64,000 nucleotides of DNA from Leptospira haakeii. GTDB taxonomy: Bacteria; Spirochaetota; Leptospiria; Leptospirales; Leptospiraceae. The stretch spans positions 1 to 64,000 of the forward strand of contig NZ_NPEG01000008.1 of the NCBI RefSeq assembly GCF_002812045.1, written 5' to 3'. The translations under genes and the position numbers were made by a program. The notes beneath the pieces were generated by a model, which was not told where the DNA came from, did not search any database, and saw only the letters and a program-made list of their open reading frames with translations. Below, piece by piece: positions 32,166 through 41,502 of the stretch (its first letter is position 1; every line of letters starts with the position of its first letter).

Positions 32166-32987
32166 ATGAACTTTCACAAACAATTATTTCAATACATGAT
32201 GGATTTGGTTCCCCAAATCCCAATCATATTCTTAATAGATTTCTTAAGATACTTTATATTTGCAGGTATCGCATTTTTGGTCTTCTATATTTGGAAACAT
32301 CCGTTTCAATATAGAAAGATCCAAGAGAAGAATGCTAAACCCTCTCAATTCAGAAAAGAATTTTTATATTCTGTTTCTTCAGTAATCGTTTATACATCAG
32401 TAACTCTGATCGTATTTCTATTTAGAAAATATGGATACTTCAAATTTTACGAACGTATAGATGAGTATGGCTGGGCATATCTAATCTTAAGTACAGTGAT
32501 GATCCTAGGAATACAGGATTTTTACTTTTATTGGACACACAGGCTAATGCATACTCGTCTGTTCTACAAGAGAGTGCATAAAGTGCATCATGATTCTGTC
32601 ATACCTTCTCCTTGGACTGCTTACTCTTTCCATCCTTGGGAGGCTTTGATCCATTCTCTCATCATGCCGATCGTGGCCTCTATCTTTCCCGTCCATCCTC
32701 TGGCCTTGATGATCTTTATGACTTTTCAGATCATACGGAATGTTCTAGGTCATAGCGGATATGAAATTTTCCCAAGCTGGATGGGAACGAATAAGATCTT
32801 AAAATTAGTGAATTCAAATACCAACCATGATATGCACCACCAAAGTTTCCGTTATAATTACGGACTTTACACCACTGTTTGGGATTATCTATTCGGAACA
32901 GTTCATCCGGAGTATGAAAAAACTTTTGCGGAGATCACTAGTAAAAAACCGGAACAAAAAAGAAGAGAGCTGCAAGAAACTGTTTAA
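32166..32987 (+). CDS. Sterol desaturase / fatty acid hydroxylase family enzyme
   Basis: Membrane di-iron oxygenase of 273 residues. The histidine boxes that bind the two irons are present: HRLMH near 124, HKVHH near 138, and NTNHDMHH with a further His pair near 219-226. Several membrane helices surround them, two before the first box. Members hydroxylate or desaturate lipids; the substrate here is not evident. It lies 106 bases after the AraC-type gene on the same strand and is followed by a hairpin. Confidence 0.9.
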   Translation: MNFHKQLFQYMMDLVPQIPIIFLIDFLRYFIFAGIAFLVFYIWKHPFQYRKIQEKNAKPSQFRKEFLYSVSSVIVYTSVTLIVFLFRKYGYFKFYERIDEYGWAYLILSTVMILGIQDFYFYWTHRLMHTRLFYKRVHKVHHDSVIPSPWTAYSFHPWEALIHSLIMPIVASIFPVHPLALMIFMTFQIIRNVLGHSGYEIFPSWMGTNKILKLVNSNTNHDMHHQSFRYNYGLYTTVWDYLFGTVHPEYEKTFAEITSKKPEQKRRELQETV

Positions 32988-33004
32988 GATCTCGATAAAA
33001 ATAA

Positions 33005-33032
33005 GGTCCGCATCTTAATATGGATGCGGATC
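33005..33032 (-). terminator. Hairpin between convergent genes
   Basis: GGTCCGCATC (33005-33014) pairs with GATGCGGATC (33023-33032), ten bases with one G-T wobble, loop of eight. On the minus strand it follows the DUF6488-like gene and is trailed by TTATTTTTATC, a good intrinsic-terminator tail; on the plus strand it may also end the hydroxylase transcript. Confidence 0.72.
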
Positions 33033-33058
33033 GTTATCTAAAACCGGTTTTCCTATAT

Positions 33059-33433
33059 CTACTCTTTCAGATCTTTAAACACACCCGAAAAATTAGCATC
33101 GAATACCTCACCATCGTCAGATAGTAGAATAAAAAGATTCTTATTCAATTTCTGATTCGTGAATCTAATAATATAGTAACCACTTCCTTCTTTTTTGATT
33201 GCTCTAGAGGTTACGGCTTTATCGTTCCATGTCGCATCCAGCTCGACTCCTTCTATTTTTTCTTTCTTGGAGATAATGGAAGCGACACCTTTCGCAGCAG
33301 CAGAGATTGCCTCTTTTTTTCCGAGTTTTCCCGCTTCTTCATGTTTATGGTCACCGTGAGCATATACGTTTGCACCAACCAGCAGTCCGATAATCGAAAA
33401 TGCGAGTGCAGTGTTTAAAAATTTGTTTTTCAT
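33059..33433 (-). CDS. Periplasmic DUF6488-like protein, metal-operon member
   Basis: 124 residues with a Sec signal peptide (KFLNTALAFSIIGLLVGANVYA) and, right after the cleavage site, a His-rich AHGDHKHEE segment that could bind metal. The mature part has Trp-Asn and FTNQKLNKNLFILLSDDGEVFDANF motifs of the small DUF6488 family, whose function is unknown. The ATG at 33433 has AAGGA eight bases upstream; the open frame runs upstream to 33505, overlapping the HupE gene, but that form would lack a signal peptide start. It is the last gene of the metal operon, 31 bases after the HupE-like gene. Confidence 0.8.
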   Translation of the reverse strand: MKNKFLNTALAFSIIGLLVGANVYAHGDHKHEEAGKLGKKEAISAAAKGVASIISKKEKIEGVELDATWNDKAVTSRAIKKEGSGYYIIRFTNQKLNKNLFILLSDDGEVFDANFSGVFKDLKE

Positions 33434-33464
33434 AGTTTTTCCTTTATTAATTATTTTGATTCTT

Positions 33465-34292
33465 TTAATGAGTATGTGTCGTTCCATCACCATGGGTGTG
33501 AGCATTTTCGTTTAACAGTATCTTCTTCTTGTACCCCTCCAACGCGGAAGGTTTTGATTCTGCCTGCATTTCCTCATGAACATGATGATGATCGTCCCTG
33601 TTTAAGGGAAAATCGTTCGGATATGCGGAATGTGAGTAACCGTGTAGCTGAATTATAAAAAGTAAGGTACCGACGAATAAGAGACCGGAATTTGCCAGTT
33701 TACTGAAGCTTTGGAAGGATTGTGTTTTTCTCCAACCGGATAAGAGAAGGATCATCAATCCAAGAGCAAATATCTGCCCTGCTTCCACTCCTACATTAAA
33801 CGCAAGAATATTCCAAACAAGACCTTCTTCCTGCAAAGGCAACTGTTGCAAACGTGTAGAAAGTCCGAATCCGTGAATTAGACCAAACGCAAAAACCATC
33901 CACAACAGGTTCGGTGATTCGGTATTCAGATATTTCTTAAATCCGTCCAAATTATCGAAGCCCTTATATACTACGGTGAGCGCAATGAAAGCGTCTATTA
34001 GAAAGTAATTGGCTTGGATACCATATAATGTGGCGAAGATTAAAGTGATCGAATGTCCTACGGTAAAAGCAGTGATAAACTTGAATACGTCTTTGAACTT
34101 AGTAAGAAAGAAGATCACTCCGAATAAGAAAAGCAAATGATCGTATCCGGTCAACATATGAGAGGCCCCAAGCTCGAAGTATTGCCAGGACCCTGCATCC
34201 AATATTTTTTGTTTATCCGCATCCGACATACCATGCGCGAAAGTATCCGCACCGATGAGTAGAATGGATAATATATACAATATATTTTTCAT
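33465..34292 (-). CDS. HupE/UreJ-type metal permease
   Basis: 275 residues, membrane protein with a signal-like N-terminus (ILSILLIGADTFAHG) and about six helices. The segment GYDHLLFLFGVIFFL and the AFTVGHSITLIFATLYG helix (His inside the membrane) match HupE/UreJ family proteins, which in hydrogenase and urease loci act as nickel or cobalt permeases. The C-terminal loop and tail are His-rich (DDHHHVHEE and NAHTHGDGTTHTH). The ATG at 34292 follows GAGGA; a longer frame starts at 34367. Its position between a CzcA pump and a DUF6488 protein ties it to metal handling rather than hydrogenase. Confidence 0.85.
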   Translation of the reverse strand: MKNILYILSILLIGADTFAHGMSDADKQKILDAGSWQYFELGASHMLTGYDHLLFLFGVIFFLTKFKDVFKFITAFTVGHSITLIFATLYGIQANYFLIDAFIALTVVYKGFDNLDGFKKYLNTESPNLLWMVFAFGLIHGFGLSTRLQQLPLQEEGLVWNILAFNVGVEAGQIFALGLMILLLSGWRKTQSFQSFSKLANSGLLFVGTLLFIIQLHGYSHSAYPNDFPLNRDDHHHVHEEMQAESKPSALEGYKKKILLNENAHTHGDGTTHTH

Positions 34293-34335
34293 TTTATTTC
34301 CTCGAATCATATTAAAGAGTTTTAATTTACACATT

Positions 34336-37300
34336 TTATTTTCGAATCCTTCTCGCAAATTTCGCATATACTACCGGTATCATGATGAGGGTAAGAGCGC
34401 TTGCGCTGATCAGTCCACCGATAACGACGGTCGCCAAAGGTCTTTGCACTTCGGAACCTGGCGATGTGGACAATGCCATCGGTAAAAATCCGATAGAGGC
34501 TAATAACGCAGTCGTTAATACCGGTCGAAGTCTATGCTCTGCCGCCTTGGCGATCGCCTGTTCCGGTTCTTCTCCCGCATGCTCCGCCTCTTTCGCGAAA
34601 GAAACTAGTACAAGTCCGTTCAAGATCGCAACCCCGAATAAGGCGATAAATCCGATCCCTGCGGAAATACTAAAAGGCATTCCTCTTAATAAAAGCGAAA
34701 ACACTCCACCGGTCACTGCAAACGGAACGTTCAAGAAAATGATCAAGGTCGGATATATCTCTTTAAACGCAGTGAATAAGATTATGAAAATTGCAACCAA
34801 TGTCACTGGAACAACTACGAGCAAAGTGTTCCGGGCTGACTGGTATTTTTCAAAATCCCCACCGAGTTCGTATCTGTAACCTGGAGGGAAAATAATCTTC
34901 GATAGAACTTTTTTCTCCACTCGATTCACTGTGCTTAGCATGTCACTTCCTCTCACATTGAATTGAACAAGAGCATATCTGTTCTGGTCTTCGTGATTGA
35001 TTTGAACGGGTCCGTCTTCTATGGATATGTCTGCGAGTTCTCCGAGAGTCACGATCCTACCACCGATCCCGACCGGTAAGGTTTTGAGACTGATCAGGTC
35101 CTTTTCGAAATTCCAATCGGACACAACGGCTACATCGAAACGTTTCGGTCCTTCAAAAACTACACCCACTTTATGACCTGCGGATAAAGATTCAGCAATC
35201 TGATTCAGGCCTTCCATATCGAATCCGTATCTGGCCATTGCTTCTCTTTTTGGCCGAATCTTTAAATAACCTAGTCCTGTAAGTTGCTCTATCCTTAAGT
35301 CTGCGACTCCTTCTATGTCTTTAGAATGAGCTGCGATTTTTTCAGCGAATGACTTTAAGGTTTTCAGGTCCTCTCCGAAAATTTTGATCCCTACATCCGC
35401 CCGAATTCCCTGCATCATCTCGTTCGTTCTCATTTGGATCGGTTGAGAAACTCCAACTGCGACTTCAGGCACCGCCTTAGAGACCACTTTTGAAATTTCC
35501 TCTTCCAATTCTAGTTTGGAAAATCTCCACTCGCTTTGCGGCTTCAATTCCAAGAATACATCCGATTTATCGATCCCCATCGGTTCGTTAGCAAGTTCCG
35601 GAGATCCTGTTTTAGAAACAATACTTGAGATCTCCGGAAATTTCTCTAAAAGGATTTTTTCTATCTTTAGAGTAGTATCCAAAGATTGTTTCAAGGAGCT
35701 GGAAGGCAGACGGGAAATTTCCAGAAGAATGGAACCTTCGTCCAAGGTAGGCATAAATTCCGCACCGATGAACACGAATCCAAGGATGGAAAGGGAAAAA
35801 ACACCTAACACAGAATAAGCGACTCTTCTCGAATTCTCCATACATTTTTTTAGGAAAGGGGAATACCAAGCGCTGATCCTTCTAAAGAAAGGTGTTTCTT
35901 CCTGCCTCTTACTTTTGGGGTCTATAAAGTAAGAGGCTAAGACTGGGATCAACGTTAAGGTTAAGATAAACGCGCCGATCATCGCAAATAAAACGGTAAG
36001 CGCCATCGGAATGAACATCTTTCCTTCCGTTCCTGACAAGGTAAGAATCGGAAGATACACGATCCCTATGATAATCTCTCCATAGATCGTGGCTTTTCTC
36101 ACTTCCATGGTAGCGCTCATGATGATATCAAGCCGTTCTTCCTGGTTTAATCTTCTCCCTTTCTGTTTTGCTACTTCGGATAATCTTCTAAAAGAGTTCT
36201 CCACCAAAATCACAGCCCCATCCACGATAAGTCCGAAGTCGATCGCTCCTAAAGACATTAAATTCGCGGTTTGATCCCGAAACTTCATGATAGAAAGAGC
36301 GAAAAACATCGCAAAAGGAATGGTTAATGCGATCACAAGACCGGATCTAAGATCTCCGATCATTAAAAGAAGTATGATCAGCACAAGGATCGCACCTTCT
36401 CCCAAGTTCCAAAGGACAGTGTTAATCGTACTCTTTACCATGAGGGAACGATCATAGAAGGGTTCTATCTCCATTCCGGCAGGTAATATTTTCTTAATCT
36501 CTTCTAGCTTGTTACGCACATTCTCGGTTACCTGAAGTGCATTTTCGTTTACAAGCATAAGAGCCATAGATCCTACCACTTCTCCTTTCCCGTCGGAAGT
36601 TGCCCCACCTTTGCGGAGAAGATACCCTTCCTCCAACTTGGCAACAGTGGATAGATAGATCGGAAATCCGTCGGAGGTCCTACCAATAGAGATCTTGGAA
36701 AAATCTGAAGTATTCTTCAAAAGGCCTTCCGTCCCGATCACTACATGTTCCTTATCCTTCTCTATATAACCTCCTCCCGCAGAGGCATTGTTTACAAGGA
36801 CTGCGTCCGCAATATCTTTTACTCCGAGCCCGAGAGACGCAAGCTTTGGAATATCTGCGACAATCCTATATTGTTTCACCCTCCCTCCGAAAGTATTTAC
36901 CTCCACCACTCCCGGAACTGTCTTCAAGATAGGATTGATAAACCAGTTCAGATATGTGGTAAGTTCGATCAGGGAATGAGTCTTACTTTTCAAAACAAAT
37001 TGGTAAACTTCTCCTAACCCTGTGGAGATCGGTCCGATCTGCGGTCTTCCGTAATTGGGCGGGATTTGGTTGGAAACATCCACAAGCTTTTCGCTAACGA
37101 GTTGCCTACTTAGATATAAGTCTGCGCCTTCTTTAAAAACGACTGTGACAATGGAAAATCCATAACGAGAGATCGCTCTCACCTCGTCCACTTTCGGAAT
37201 TCCGGAAACGGCTCTTTCCACCGGATAAGTAACGTATTGTTCTATCTCTAAAGTGGAAAGTGCCGGAGCGGTAGTGATAATATCCACCTGCACATTCGTG

Positions 37301-37431
37301 ATATCAGGCACCGCATCTATCTTAAGCTTTCTTGCGGAGTCTATCCCGACTAAAAGTAGTAAGGCGGAAAAACCCAAAACATAGATCCGGTTATGAAGGC
37401 TCCAACGAACGATAGAAGTAAGAAACTCCAT
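34336..37431 (-). CDS. CzcA/CusA-type RND heavy-metal efflux pump
   Basis: 1,031-residue inner-membrane proton antiporter of the HME-RND family, with the two-fold repeat of a membrane helix plus large periplasmic loop and eleven to twelve helices. The family marker in helix 4, SLGAIDFGLIVDGAVILVEN, has the Asp, Asp and Glu used in proton relay by the zinc/cobalt/nickel-type CzcA proteins. KLKIDAVPDITNVQVD near residue 33 and LATVVIGGLISASALTLIMIPV near the end are typical. Its start overlaps the adaptor stop by one base (TAATG). Substrate is a divalent metal, not determinable further. Confidence 0.95.
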   Translation of the reverse strand: MEFLTSIVRWSLHNRIYVLGFSALLLLVGIDSARKLKIDAVPDITNVQVDIITTAPALSTLEIEQYVTYPVERAVSGIPKVDEVRAISRYGFSIVTVVFKEGADLYLSRQLVSEKLVDVSNQIPPNYGRPQIGPISTGLGEVYQFVLKSKTHSLIELTTYLNWFINPILKTVPGVVEVNTFGGRVKQYRIVADIPKLASLGLGVKDIADAVLVNNASAGGGYIEKDKEHVVIGTEGLLKNTSDFSKISIGRTSDGFPIYLSTVAKLEEGYLLRKGGATSDGKGEVVGSMALMLVNENALQVTENVRNKLEEIKKILPAGMEIEPFYDRSLMVKSTINTVLWNLGEGAILVLIILLLMIGDLRSGLVIALTIPFAMFFALSIMKFRDQTANLMSLGAIDFGLIVDGAVILVENSFRRLSEVAKQKGRRLNQEERLDIIMSATMEVRKATIYGEIIIGIVYLPILTLSGTEGKMFIPMALTVLFAMIGAFILTLTLIPVLASYFIDPKSKRQEETPFFRRISAWYSPFLKKCMENSRRVAYSVLGVFSLSILGFVFIGAEFMPTLDEGSILLEISRLPSSSLKQSLDTTLKIEKILLEKFPEISSIVSKTGSPELANEPMGIDKSDVFLELKPQSEWRFSKLELEEEISKVVSKAVPEVAVGVSQPIQMRTNEMMQGIRADVGIKIFGEDLKTLKSFAEKIAAHSKDIEGVADLRIEQLTGLGYLKIRPKREAMARYGFDMEGLNQIAESLSAGHKVGVVFEGPKRFDVAVVSDWNFEKDLISLKTLPVGIGGRIVTLGELADISIEDGPVQINHEDQNRYALVQFNVRGSDMLSTVNRVEKKVLSKIIFPPGYRYELGGDFEKYQSARNTLLVVVPVTLVAIFIILFTAFKEIYPTLIIFLNVPFAVTGGVFSLLLRGMPFSISAGIGFIALFGVAILNGLVLVSFAKEAEHAGEEPEQAIAKAAEHRLRPVLTTALLASIGFLPMALSTSPGSEVQRPLATVVIGGLISASALTLIMIPVVYAKFARRIRK

Positions 37432-38588
37432 TATTCCTCCTCTCCGAAGGAAGACTTCAAGAATAAGGATTTAAGTTCGAAAACTCCTTTCGTGACTATA
37501 TCTTCTCCTTCGCTTAGTCCTTCCTTAACTTCTATATTCGTTTCTTCCGAACTTCCTAAGATCACCTTTTTAGGTACAAACGAATCGGCAGAAAGTTTCA
37601 CAAAAACAAAATCGTCGTTTTGGATCTTGAAAACGGATTCCTGTGGGACGAGGATCCCAAGGCCGGTATTTGTGACTACCTTCACCGTTCCGAACAATCC
37701 GATCTTTGCCTTTCTCCCTATATTAGAAAAAGAAAATCTAGCATGGATCGTTCTGGAATCCAAATCCACCTGTTCTCCGATATGTTCCAGAACTCCCGCA
37801 AAAACAAGATCCGGATAAGAATTCAAGATCACATCGGCCTTGCTTCCTTCCGAAATTTTAGAGAGGTCCCCTTCGAAAATTTTAGCCATAAACCAAAGTC
37901 TGGAAATGTTTCCAACGGTTGCCAGGTTTTGGGTCCCCGTCACAATGGAACCGGGTAGCGCGTTCCGATTTAAAACGATCCCACTCATCGGAGAATAGAT
38001 ATAGTATTTCCCGCTCGTTTCTTCGTTCGGTTCTAGACCATTGGCTCTTAGATTTTCTTCCGCCGCTTTCAAATCCGCAGCATTCACTTTCAATACCGCT
38101 TCGGCATCAATCTCTTCCTGCTTGGCAGCAAGTTTCATAGAGACTAAATTCCGAATTCTCTCCAAGTTCAGAAGAGCTGCGGAATGTTTCGTCTTGGAAG
38201 AATGATAAGAGGATCTAAGCCTTGCTAACTCTGGAGAATCCAGAACCGCGAGAAGTTGACCCTTCTCTACTTTAGAACCTTCTACGAATTTGATGCTTAC
38301 AAGCCTTCCCGAAACTCTGGATGGAACTTCCACCACTTGGTCTGGAACTGCGGCTACTTCCCCGATCAAAGGAATTGTACGTCTGAAATTTTTCTTTTCG
38401 ATACGGATCGTTTCGAGTTGAAACAAATCTCTTTGCTCCTTCTCCACTTGGATCGGCTCAAACTCCGTAGAACTAACAGTTTCCAAGACTGTACGATTGG
38501 ATTTGGACTTAAAGAATTTCTTATAAACCCAAATCGAACCTCCAATCAAGGATACTAAAATAATAATGATAAAAATGGATCGTTTCAC
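37431..38588 (-). CDS. RND periplasmic adaptor (membrane fusion protein), CzcB/CusB type
   Basis: 385 residues linking pump and outer-membrane channel. One N-terminal membrane helix (IFIIIILVSLIGGSIWVYKKF), a lipoyl-like half motif (VEVPSRVSGRLVSIKFVEGSKVEKGQLLAVLDS) near 88-120, a helical hairpin about 120-190, the second lipoyl half (YYIYSPMSGIVLNRNALPGSIVTG) near 195 and beta-barrel domains after it. It overlaps the TolC-type gene by four bases (ATGA) and the pump by one. Confidence 0.95.
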   Translation of the reverse strand: MKRSIFIIIILVSLIGGSIWVYKKFFKSKSNRTVLETVSSTEFEPIQVEKEQRDLFQLETIRIEKKNFRRTIPLIGEVAAVPDQVVEVPSRVSGRLVSIKFVEGSKVEKGQLLAVLDSPELARLRSSYHSSKTKHSAALLNLERIRNLVSMKLAAKQEEIDAEAVLKVNAADLKAAEENLRANGLEPNEETSGKYYIYSPMSGIVLNRNALPGSIVTGTQNLATVGNISRLWFMAKIFEGDLSKISEGSKADVILNSYPDLVFAGVLEHIGEQVDLDSRTIHARFSFSNIGRKAKIGLFGTVKVVTNTGLGILVPQESVFKIQNDDFVFVKLSADSFVPKKVILGSSEETNIEVKEGLSEGEDIVTKGVFELKSLFLKSSFGEEE

Positions 38589-39901
38589 TGTTTGATTTCC
38601 TTTAAATGATCCTCGAAAGACAATCCGAGAGATCGAACAAGCTCTATCTGAGCGAGCGAGAATTCAGTCTTAGAAAGGATGAAATTCAATTTTGCGTTCG
38701 CTAATATTCTCTGAGAATTGAGAGCATCCGCGACTTTCATTCTTCCGAAACGGATTGCTTCTTTTAGAAGATCTAGATCCTTATCCAAGTCCTTGATATA
38801 ACTCGGATCGTACTGTTCAATTTCAGAATGAAGAGCCAAATAATTTGAAACGGAAGATACAATCTCGGTACGAATCAAACGTTCCGTAACTTTTGCATTT
38901 TCCTGAGCTTGTTCACGTATAGCTACTGAACTTTGGATTTCCCCTTCGTATGTTCTCCATAAGGTAACAGGGAGACTTACCTGAGCACCTACTACTCTTT
39001 CATTGAAGCCGTCGTTTTGTATGAAGCCACCGATAGTGAGATTTGGAATTTTTTGGAGTTTGACTTGCTCTAATTTTCTGGTAGCGAGTAAGATCTCGTT
39101 CTCCGATACTTCCACTTCCGGCCGATTCGTCATTGCGATCTTTACCAAACTGGAAACGTCTTTTGGGAGTTCCTTTAATTCCAAATCCGTAATATCAAAT
39201 TCTATTTTTTCCTCCGGAGAAGCACCCATCAAGACGAGAAGTTCCCCTTTAGCAGTATCCGATTTTCTCCCAGCTTGCTGTAGCACTCTCCAAAGACGAA
39301 GTTCTTCCGCCTTTGCTACGTCCACATCCATAGAAGGAGCAACTCCCTCCTTTGCCCTTGCAGAAGAAAGTACCCTTAAGTCTTTTGCGAGTTCGTAGAG
39401 AGTTTTCGTTTCCTCGTATTCTCTTTTGAAACCGCTGTATCTAAGAACGGAAGAAAGAATTCTTGAAAGTATATTCCTTCTAGCGATCTCCAATCTTCCG
39501 GCTTGGACTTTATATTCTTCGTCCGCAACTTCAAGAGCCTTTGCTCTCTTGCCTCCAACGAATATTTCCTGAGTTACGATAATCTGTTGATTACCCGCAG
39601 TCGGCGCAGGACCACTTCCTAAGATCCCTCCCTCGGAAGTAGTTCCCTTACGATGAGCAAGATAACCTCCGACCACCGGATTGGAAGGGAAAAGATAAGA
39701 TGCTACTTTCTTTCTACCGGCAATTTCTTTTAGTTTTAATTGTTCAATCTTGTATTCCGGATTAGAATCCAATACGCATACGGTGATGCGTTGCAGATCC
39801 ATAATACCGACACAACTCGACGGACCGGAATTTCCCCCGGCCTGGGAATATAGGGCTTCCGTCATGAAGACACAGGAAAGCCCGAGCATAAATGCGCGCA
39901 T
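38585..39901 (-). CDS. TolC-family outer-membrane efflux channel, CzcC type
   Basis: 438 residues with a signal peptide (residues 1-20, MLGLSCVFMTEALYSQA). Two OEP repeats of long alpha-helical hairpins: about 40-230 and 240-435 (GVAPSMDVDVAKAEEL and RFGRMKVADALNSQRILANAKLNF mark equivalent places). It completes a tripartite pump with the adaptor and pump genes. A strong ribosome-binding site, GGAGGAATC, precedes the ATG. Confidence 0.93.
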   Translation of the reverse strand: MRAFMLGLSCVFMTEALYSQAGGNSGPSSCVGIMDLQRITVCVLDSNPEYKIEQLKLKEIAGRKKVASYLFPSNPVVGGYLAHRKGTTSEGGILGSGPAPTAGNQQIIVTQEIFVGGKRAKALEVADEEYKVQAGRLEIARRNILSRILSSVLRYSGFKREYEETKTLYELAKDLRVLSSARAKEGVAPSMDVDVAKAEELRLWRVLQQAGRKSDTAKGELLVLMGASPEEKIEFDITDLELKELPKDVSSLVKIAMTNRPEVEVSENEILLATRKLEQVKLQKIPNLTIGGFIQNDGFNERVVGAQVSLPVTLWRTYEGEIQSSVAIREQAQENAKVTERLIRTEIVSSVSNYLALHSEIEQYDPSYIKDLDKDLDLLKEAIRFGRMKVADALNSQRILANAKLNFILSKTEFSLAQIELVRSLGLSFEDHLKEIKQ

Positions 39902-39958
39902 GATTCCTCCATGAAGGAACCGGATTAAATATTATAAGGTTCCTTCAAGATCGCAATG

Positions 39959-40315
39959 TTAAGCGATGGAGGAAATTTTAGGTGGGCGGAATAAACGGAT
40001 AGGATCTTCGTAAGTGAGGATTACAGGTTCTTGGATCTGATAGAAGGATACGGAAAGGATTCCGTAGATCCTAGTCATATAGAGATCCCAAGATACGAAT
40101 AGAGTTAAATTACAAGGGCAATTGATACAGATATGATTGTCCATATCGTCGTCTTCATGATCTGGTGTGTGAATCGCGTAAGGACAATGATCCTCGCTTT
40201 CACCAACTGCTCCGCAAACTGCTTCGTTATCGATAACTTTCTGGATAACAAAATTGAAAACGAATAGAATAATGAAAAAGCGAAGTATTCCAGTCTGTAT
40301 AAGCCGCAGATTCAT
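39959..40315 (-). CDS. Small Cys/His/Asp-rich exported protein heading the metal operon
   Basis: 118 residues: an N-terminal hydrophobic helix (residues 10-25) then a compact segment with Cys34, His43, Cys44, His49, His53, an acidic run EDDDMD, His61, Cys63, Cys66 and Cys68. This density of metal ligands, directly upstream of a CzcCBA set (57 bases before the channel gene), suggests a periplasmic metal-binding or sensing role. Similar short proteins occur next to czc genes in other bacteria, but I cannot name the family. Start ATG with GAGAGAA upstream. Confidence 0.65.
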   Translation of the reverse strand: MNLRLIQTGILRFFIILFVFNFVIQKVIDNEAVCGAVGESEDHCPYAIHTPDHEDDDMDNHICINCPCNLTLFVSWDLYMTRIYGILSVSFYQIQEPVILTYEDPIRLFRPPKISSIA

Positions 40316-40413
40316 GGTTCTCTCATTACACTGGAAGTCTCCATTCCTTCATTTCAAGCAAAAAAAGGTAGGAAGACAAAAAAACCAGTCCTGCTCTAAA
40401 TACATTCCTTTGG

Positions 40414-40764
40414 TCATAAGAGTTTGATTCCAAATCTCTCTAAGATAAGGTTAAATGAAAAAAACAAGGCCACTGTTAAAAGGATACATAAACCTATTGC
40501 GGACCAAAACCCGAAACTCGCATATAATTTCGGAAAGACCAAGAACATAGGAAGAGTGGGAAGAACAAACCAAAACGTATAGTACGCATGATTTGAGATC
40601 TTTTCCTGTTCAGCTTTTTCAAACTGCAGCCAAAGCAAAGTTAAGATGGTTACAATCGGTAAGGAGGCAATCAGTCCTCCAATCTTGTCGCTTCTTTTTG
40701 CAATTTCTGAAATCAGAACAACTAGGCCAGAAGTGACTGCGTATTTGAAGATGAGGTACAACAT
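40414..40764 (-). CDS. DUF3147-like membrane protein
   Basis: 116 residues forming four hydrophobic helices, with the short charged loop EIAKRSDKIGGLIASLPIVT between the first two, the pattern seen in DUF3147 proteins (function unknown). It lies 98 bases upstream of the metal operon on the same strand; co-transcription is possible but not shown. It is also 37 bases downstream of the lipoprotein gene at 40802. Confidence 0.75.
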   Translation of the reverse strand: MLYLIFKYAVTSGLVVLISEIAKRSDKIGGLIASLPIVTILTLLWLQFEKAEQEKISNHAYYTFWFVLPTLPMFLVFPKLYASFGFWSAIGLCILLTVALFFSFNLILERFGIKLL

Positions 40765-40801
40765 AATACGACAACAAGGATATGTTTCGTATTTTTAGAA
40801 A

Positions 40802-41308
40802 TTATAATTTGGAAATATCTCGGCAGTCTATTTCGAAATCCTGGATAGATTGCAGTTGTGCGAGATCGGGAGAGATTTTTAAACCAGTCTGGCTAAATTT
40901 TCCCTTCTCCATTTTACTATATCCGATTGAAACGCGAAACGTATCAATAGAGTTTATATTTTCAAAGTCCTCGCCGATTTTAAGTTGATGAGATTGTCCT
41001 GGCAATATAAGAGAAATCGTTTTAGCGAGATTTTTTGTTTGCTCTTCAGAAGTTTTGGAATTCTTTGCGGAACCGAAAAAATATCCTAACTTTGCTTCTG
41101 AATGATTTCTTTCGATGGAAGGCAAAGCCGTATTTAATAATATTACAGGATCAGAATCCCTGTTTTTGATTGTTATTTCATTTAAAATCTGATCGCAACG
41201 AATATGGTCCAATGCAAGAGAATTAGGTGTCTGTTGAAAGTCACCTATTCCTTTACATGAAAAGAATGCGAAGAAAAAAAGAAGATTAAACAAAAACTTT
41301 GCATTCAT
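40802..41308 (-). CDS. Putative lipoprotein of unknown function
   Basis: 168 residues if started at the ATG at 41308 (CAAGAG nine bases upstream): NAKFLFNLLFFFAFFSCKG is a lipoprotein signal with the lipobox FFSC, Cys18. The open frame reaches 41404, but the extra 32 residues are basic and precede the signal. The mature part is mixed alpha/beta with three Cys, and no known family is recognised. It is divergent from the second RND pump gene, with 194 bases between the chosen start codons. Confidence 0.6.
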   Translation of the reverse strand: MNAKFLFNLLFFFAFFSCKGIGDFQQTPNSLALDHIRCDQILNEITIKNRDSDPVILLNTALPSIERNHSEAKLGYFFGSAKNSKTSEEQTKNLAKTISLILPGQSHQLKIGEDFENINSIDTFRVSIGYSKMEKGKFSQTGLKISPDLAQLQSIQDFEIDCRDISKL

Positions 41309-41502
41309 AATCGTATACTCTTGTAAGATTTCAGATGGGATCAATGAAAAGACGAAAAATCCTTTTCGAATTCGAATACATTTCTTCAAAATGTAATGAA
41401 TCATCTCCGGCCCATTTGAGAAATTTTTTCATAAAAATTAAAAGCCAAAAATACAAACTTTGCATACTTTGTTTCTCTTAAGGAAAAGCAAAAGGACACT
41501 CT

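Noticed and set aside
34382..34879. 165-codon plus-strand frame opposite the RND pump
   Set aside because: Antisense shadow of the pump's conserved membrane segments.
36089..36274. 61-codon frame on the plus strand in the RND pump
   Set aside because: Inside a conserved pump region on the other strand; no start signal.
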